Shown in pieces: positions 6,569 through 7,895 of a stretch of DNA of 7,895 nt; position 1 is the first letter of the stretch; each line of letters begins with the position of its first letter. The notes below the pieces were generated by a model. It ran no database searches. It worked only from the letters and a program-made list of their open reading frames with translations, and was not told the origin of the DNA. The stretch is taken from positions 1,330 to 9,224 of the forward strand of contig DIAS01000082.1 in the NCBI GenBank assembly GCA_002415855.1, given 5' to 3'. A program made the position numbers and the translations under genes. The DNA comes from Bacteroidales bacterium UBA5072 (GTDB lineage Bacteria > Bacteroidota > Bacteroidia > Bacteroidales > UBA10428).

Positions 6569-7820
6569 GTTATTCAAATTTCTGGATACAAAAGGCCATA
6601 AGCCCAGGTATGGCGCGCTGGATATCTTTAGGTTCATCGGTCCTGGTTTGCTTGTTACCGTTGGGTTTATTGATCCCGGGAATTGGGCGTCTGATCTGTC
6701 GGCCGGCGCTGATTACGGATATGCCCTTCTGTGGGTGGTCACCTTGTCCACCATCATCTTAATACTTGTGCAGCACAATGTCGCTCATTTGGGAATTGCA
6801 ACGGGTCTGTGCCTTTCAGAAGCGGCAGCCATATACCTTAAGCCCCGTTATTCCTACATCCTGCTGGCATCGGCCATGTTGGCATCTGTATCAACTTCAT
6901 TGGCCGAGATTTTAGGCGGGGCCATTGCCCTGAAAATGCTTTTTAGCATACCAATCAGGGCTGGAGCTGTATTGGTTACCATCTTTACGCTCATAATGCT
7001 CTATACCAATTCATACAGACTGATAGAAAAATGGATAATTGCTTTCGTATCGGTTATTGGTTTATCCTTCCTGTATGAACTTTCTCTCGTTGACCTGGAC
7101 TGGAATACAGCTGTCGCAGGATGGGTAACGCCTTCATTTCCGAAAGGCTCCATGATTATTATCATGAGCGTTCTAGGGGCAGTCGTCATGCCGCATAACT
7201 TATTCCTGCATTCTGAAATAATTCAAAGCCGGCAATGGAATCGGATGGATGAGAAGATCATTAAAAGACAATTGAATTATGAATTCCTGGATACGCTTTT
7301 GTCGATGATAGTCGGCTGGGCCATCAACAGTGCAATGATCCTGCTGGCAGCTGCAACTTATTTCAGGGTGAAGACCCCCGTTTCAGAGCTTGAGCAAGCC
7401 GGGCAGCTGTTGGCTCCTTTACTGGGAAACCATGCCATGATTGTTTTTGCTGTAGCTCTTTTGTTTTCGGCGCTTGCATCTTCCATAACCTCAGGAATGG
7501 CTGCAGGAAGCATCTTTGCGGGGATTTACAAAGAACCTTATGATATTAAGGACAATCATTCAAAAATAGGTGTGGGCCTGTCCCTTATTCTGGCACTTGG
7601 AATCATTTTTCTGATAAGCAATCCTTTTAAAGGACTGATCCTGTCGCAAATGATTTTAAGTATTCAGTTGCCACTAACCATTTTTCTCCAGGTATATTTA
7701 ACATCTTCCGAGAAGGTTATGGGCAAGTACAAGAACTCACGCTTATCAAAGATCACACTTTATTCGCTGGGTATCGTCGTAACCGGGCTGAATATTGCCC
7801 TGGTGGCCAGTATATTCTAA
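6561..7820 (+). CDS. Nramp-family divalent metal (Mn2+/Fe2+) transporter
   Basis: A 419-residue membrane protein with about eleven hydrophobic segments, the usual Nramp size. The metal site is that of canonical Nramps: TM1 carries DPGNW (Asp38, Asn41) and TM6 carries AVVMPHNLFLHS, with Ala207, Met210 and His212. The methionine is the mark of transition-metal transporters, as opposed to Mg2+ or Al3+ relatives that lack it. TM4 has the familiar AEILGGAIAL (115-124). It should import Mn2+ (and Fe2+ or similar) with protons across the inner membrane. The ATG at 6561 was chosen because it lies just before the xth stop (ATGCTTAG, 8-bp overlap) and starts MLRLFKFL; an in-frame TTG at 6513 would add 16 residues encoded within xth. 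The overlap suggests translational coupling with xth. I see no MntR or Fur box. A strong terminator follows. The symbol mntH is plausible, but manganese specificity is not proven. Confidence 0.95.
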   Translation: MLRLFKFLDTKGHKPRYGALDIFRFIGPGLLVTVGFIDPGNWASDLSAGADYGYALLWVVTLSTIILILVQHNVAHLGIATGLCLSEAAAIYLKPRYSYILLASAMLASVSTSLAEILGGAIALKMLFSIPIRAGAVLVTIFTLIMLYTNSYRLIEKWIIAFVSVIGLSFLYELSLVDLDWNTAVAGWVTPSFPKGSMIIIMSVLGAVVMPHNLFLHSEIIQSRQWNRMDEKIIKRQLNYEFLDTLLSMIVGWAINSAMILLAAATYFRVKTPVSELEQAGQLLAPLLGNHAMIVFAVALLFSALASSITSGMAAGSIFAGIYKEPYDIKDNHSKIGVGLSLILALGIIFLISNPFKGLILSQMILSIQLPLTIFLQVYLTSSEKVMGKYKNSRLSKITLYSLGIVVTGLNIALVASIF

Positions 7821-7840
7821 TGTATTGACGGATAGGAAAC

Positions 7841-7882
7841 AAAACACCCTCCAGGGGCTTCTGTACCTGAAGGGTGGTTTTT
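7841..7882. terminator. intrinsic terminator after the Nramp gene, probably bidirectional
   Basis: CACCCTCCAGG (7845-7855) pairs with CCTGAAGGGTG (7866-7876): an 11-bp stem with one C-A mismatch and a 10-nt loop, followed by five T at 7878-7882. On the other strand the same hairpin is followed by TTTTGTTT, so it could also end a converging gene lying to the right of the window. Confidence 0.78.
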
Positions 7883-7895
7883 GTGGTGCCACGTG

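Noticed and set aside
7881..7895. GTGG-TG-CCAC and CACGTG at the right edge
   Set aside because: The hairpin would have a 2-nt loop and CACGTG is a common 6-mer. The window ends here, so no element can be supported.

Overview
The window looks like chromosomal DNA of a Bacteroidota bacterium, probably a free-living or respiring member of the Bacteroidales/Marinilabiliales type. This is inference from four signs. Start codons are not preceded by Shine-Dalgarno sequences. Several intergenic regions carry boxes matching the Bacteroidota -7 promoter element TAnnTTTG. A histidine kinase with a large extracytoplasmic sensor is present. The remaining proteins are of ordinary Bacteroidota type. Base composition is even across the window, and there are no insertion sequences, phage genes, tRNAs, rRNAs or CRISPR arrays.

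Layout. At 1-1270 (minus) is the N-terminal part of a membrane sensor histidine kinase that runs off the left edge. It is divergent from a short-chain dehydrogenase/reductase (1398-2195, plus). That gene meets tail-to-tail a polytopic membrane reductase of the ERG4/ERG24 sterol-reductase family (2224-3303, minus). The reductase is in turn divergent from undecaprenyl-diphosphatase uppP (3453-4286, plus). uppP converges on a type II NADH dehydrogenase (4383-5669, minus) across a 96-bp gap filled largely by a degenerate array of 7-bp units. The NADH dehydrogenase is divergent from a two-gene operon of exodeoxyribonuclease III (5792-6568) and an Nramp-family Mn2+/Fe2+ transporter (6561-7820). These two overlap by 8 bp and are followed by a strong hairpin terminator. 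Seven genes account for almost all the DNA, and no gene-free stretch exceeds about 150 bp.

How the genes may work together. The exonuclease III-Nramp pair fits an oxidative-stress logic: base-damage repair plus Mn import. The neighbouring type II NADH dehydrogenase is a respiratory entry point with a striking 16-bp palindrome just before its start codon, resembling a redox-regulator (Rex or CRP/FNR family) operator. The SDR and the ERG4-like reductase suggest chemistry on a polycyclic or polyprenyl lipid, next to the polyprenyl-phosphate recycling enzyme UppP, but their substrate cannot be read from sequence. Nothing here forms a clear new defence or mobile system. The points most worth attention are the bacterial ERG4-type reductase, the palindrome before ndh, and the heptamer array between uppP and ndh.
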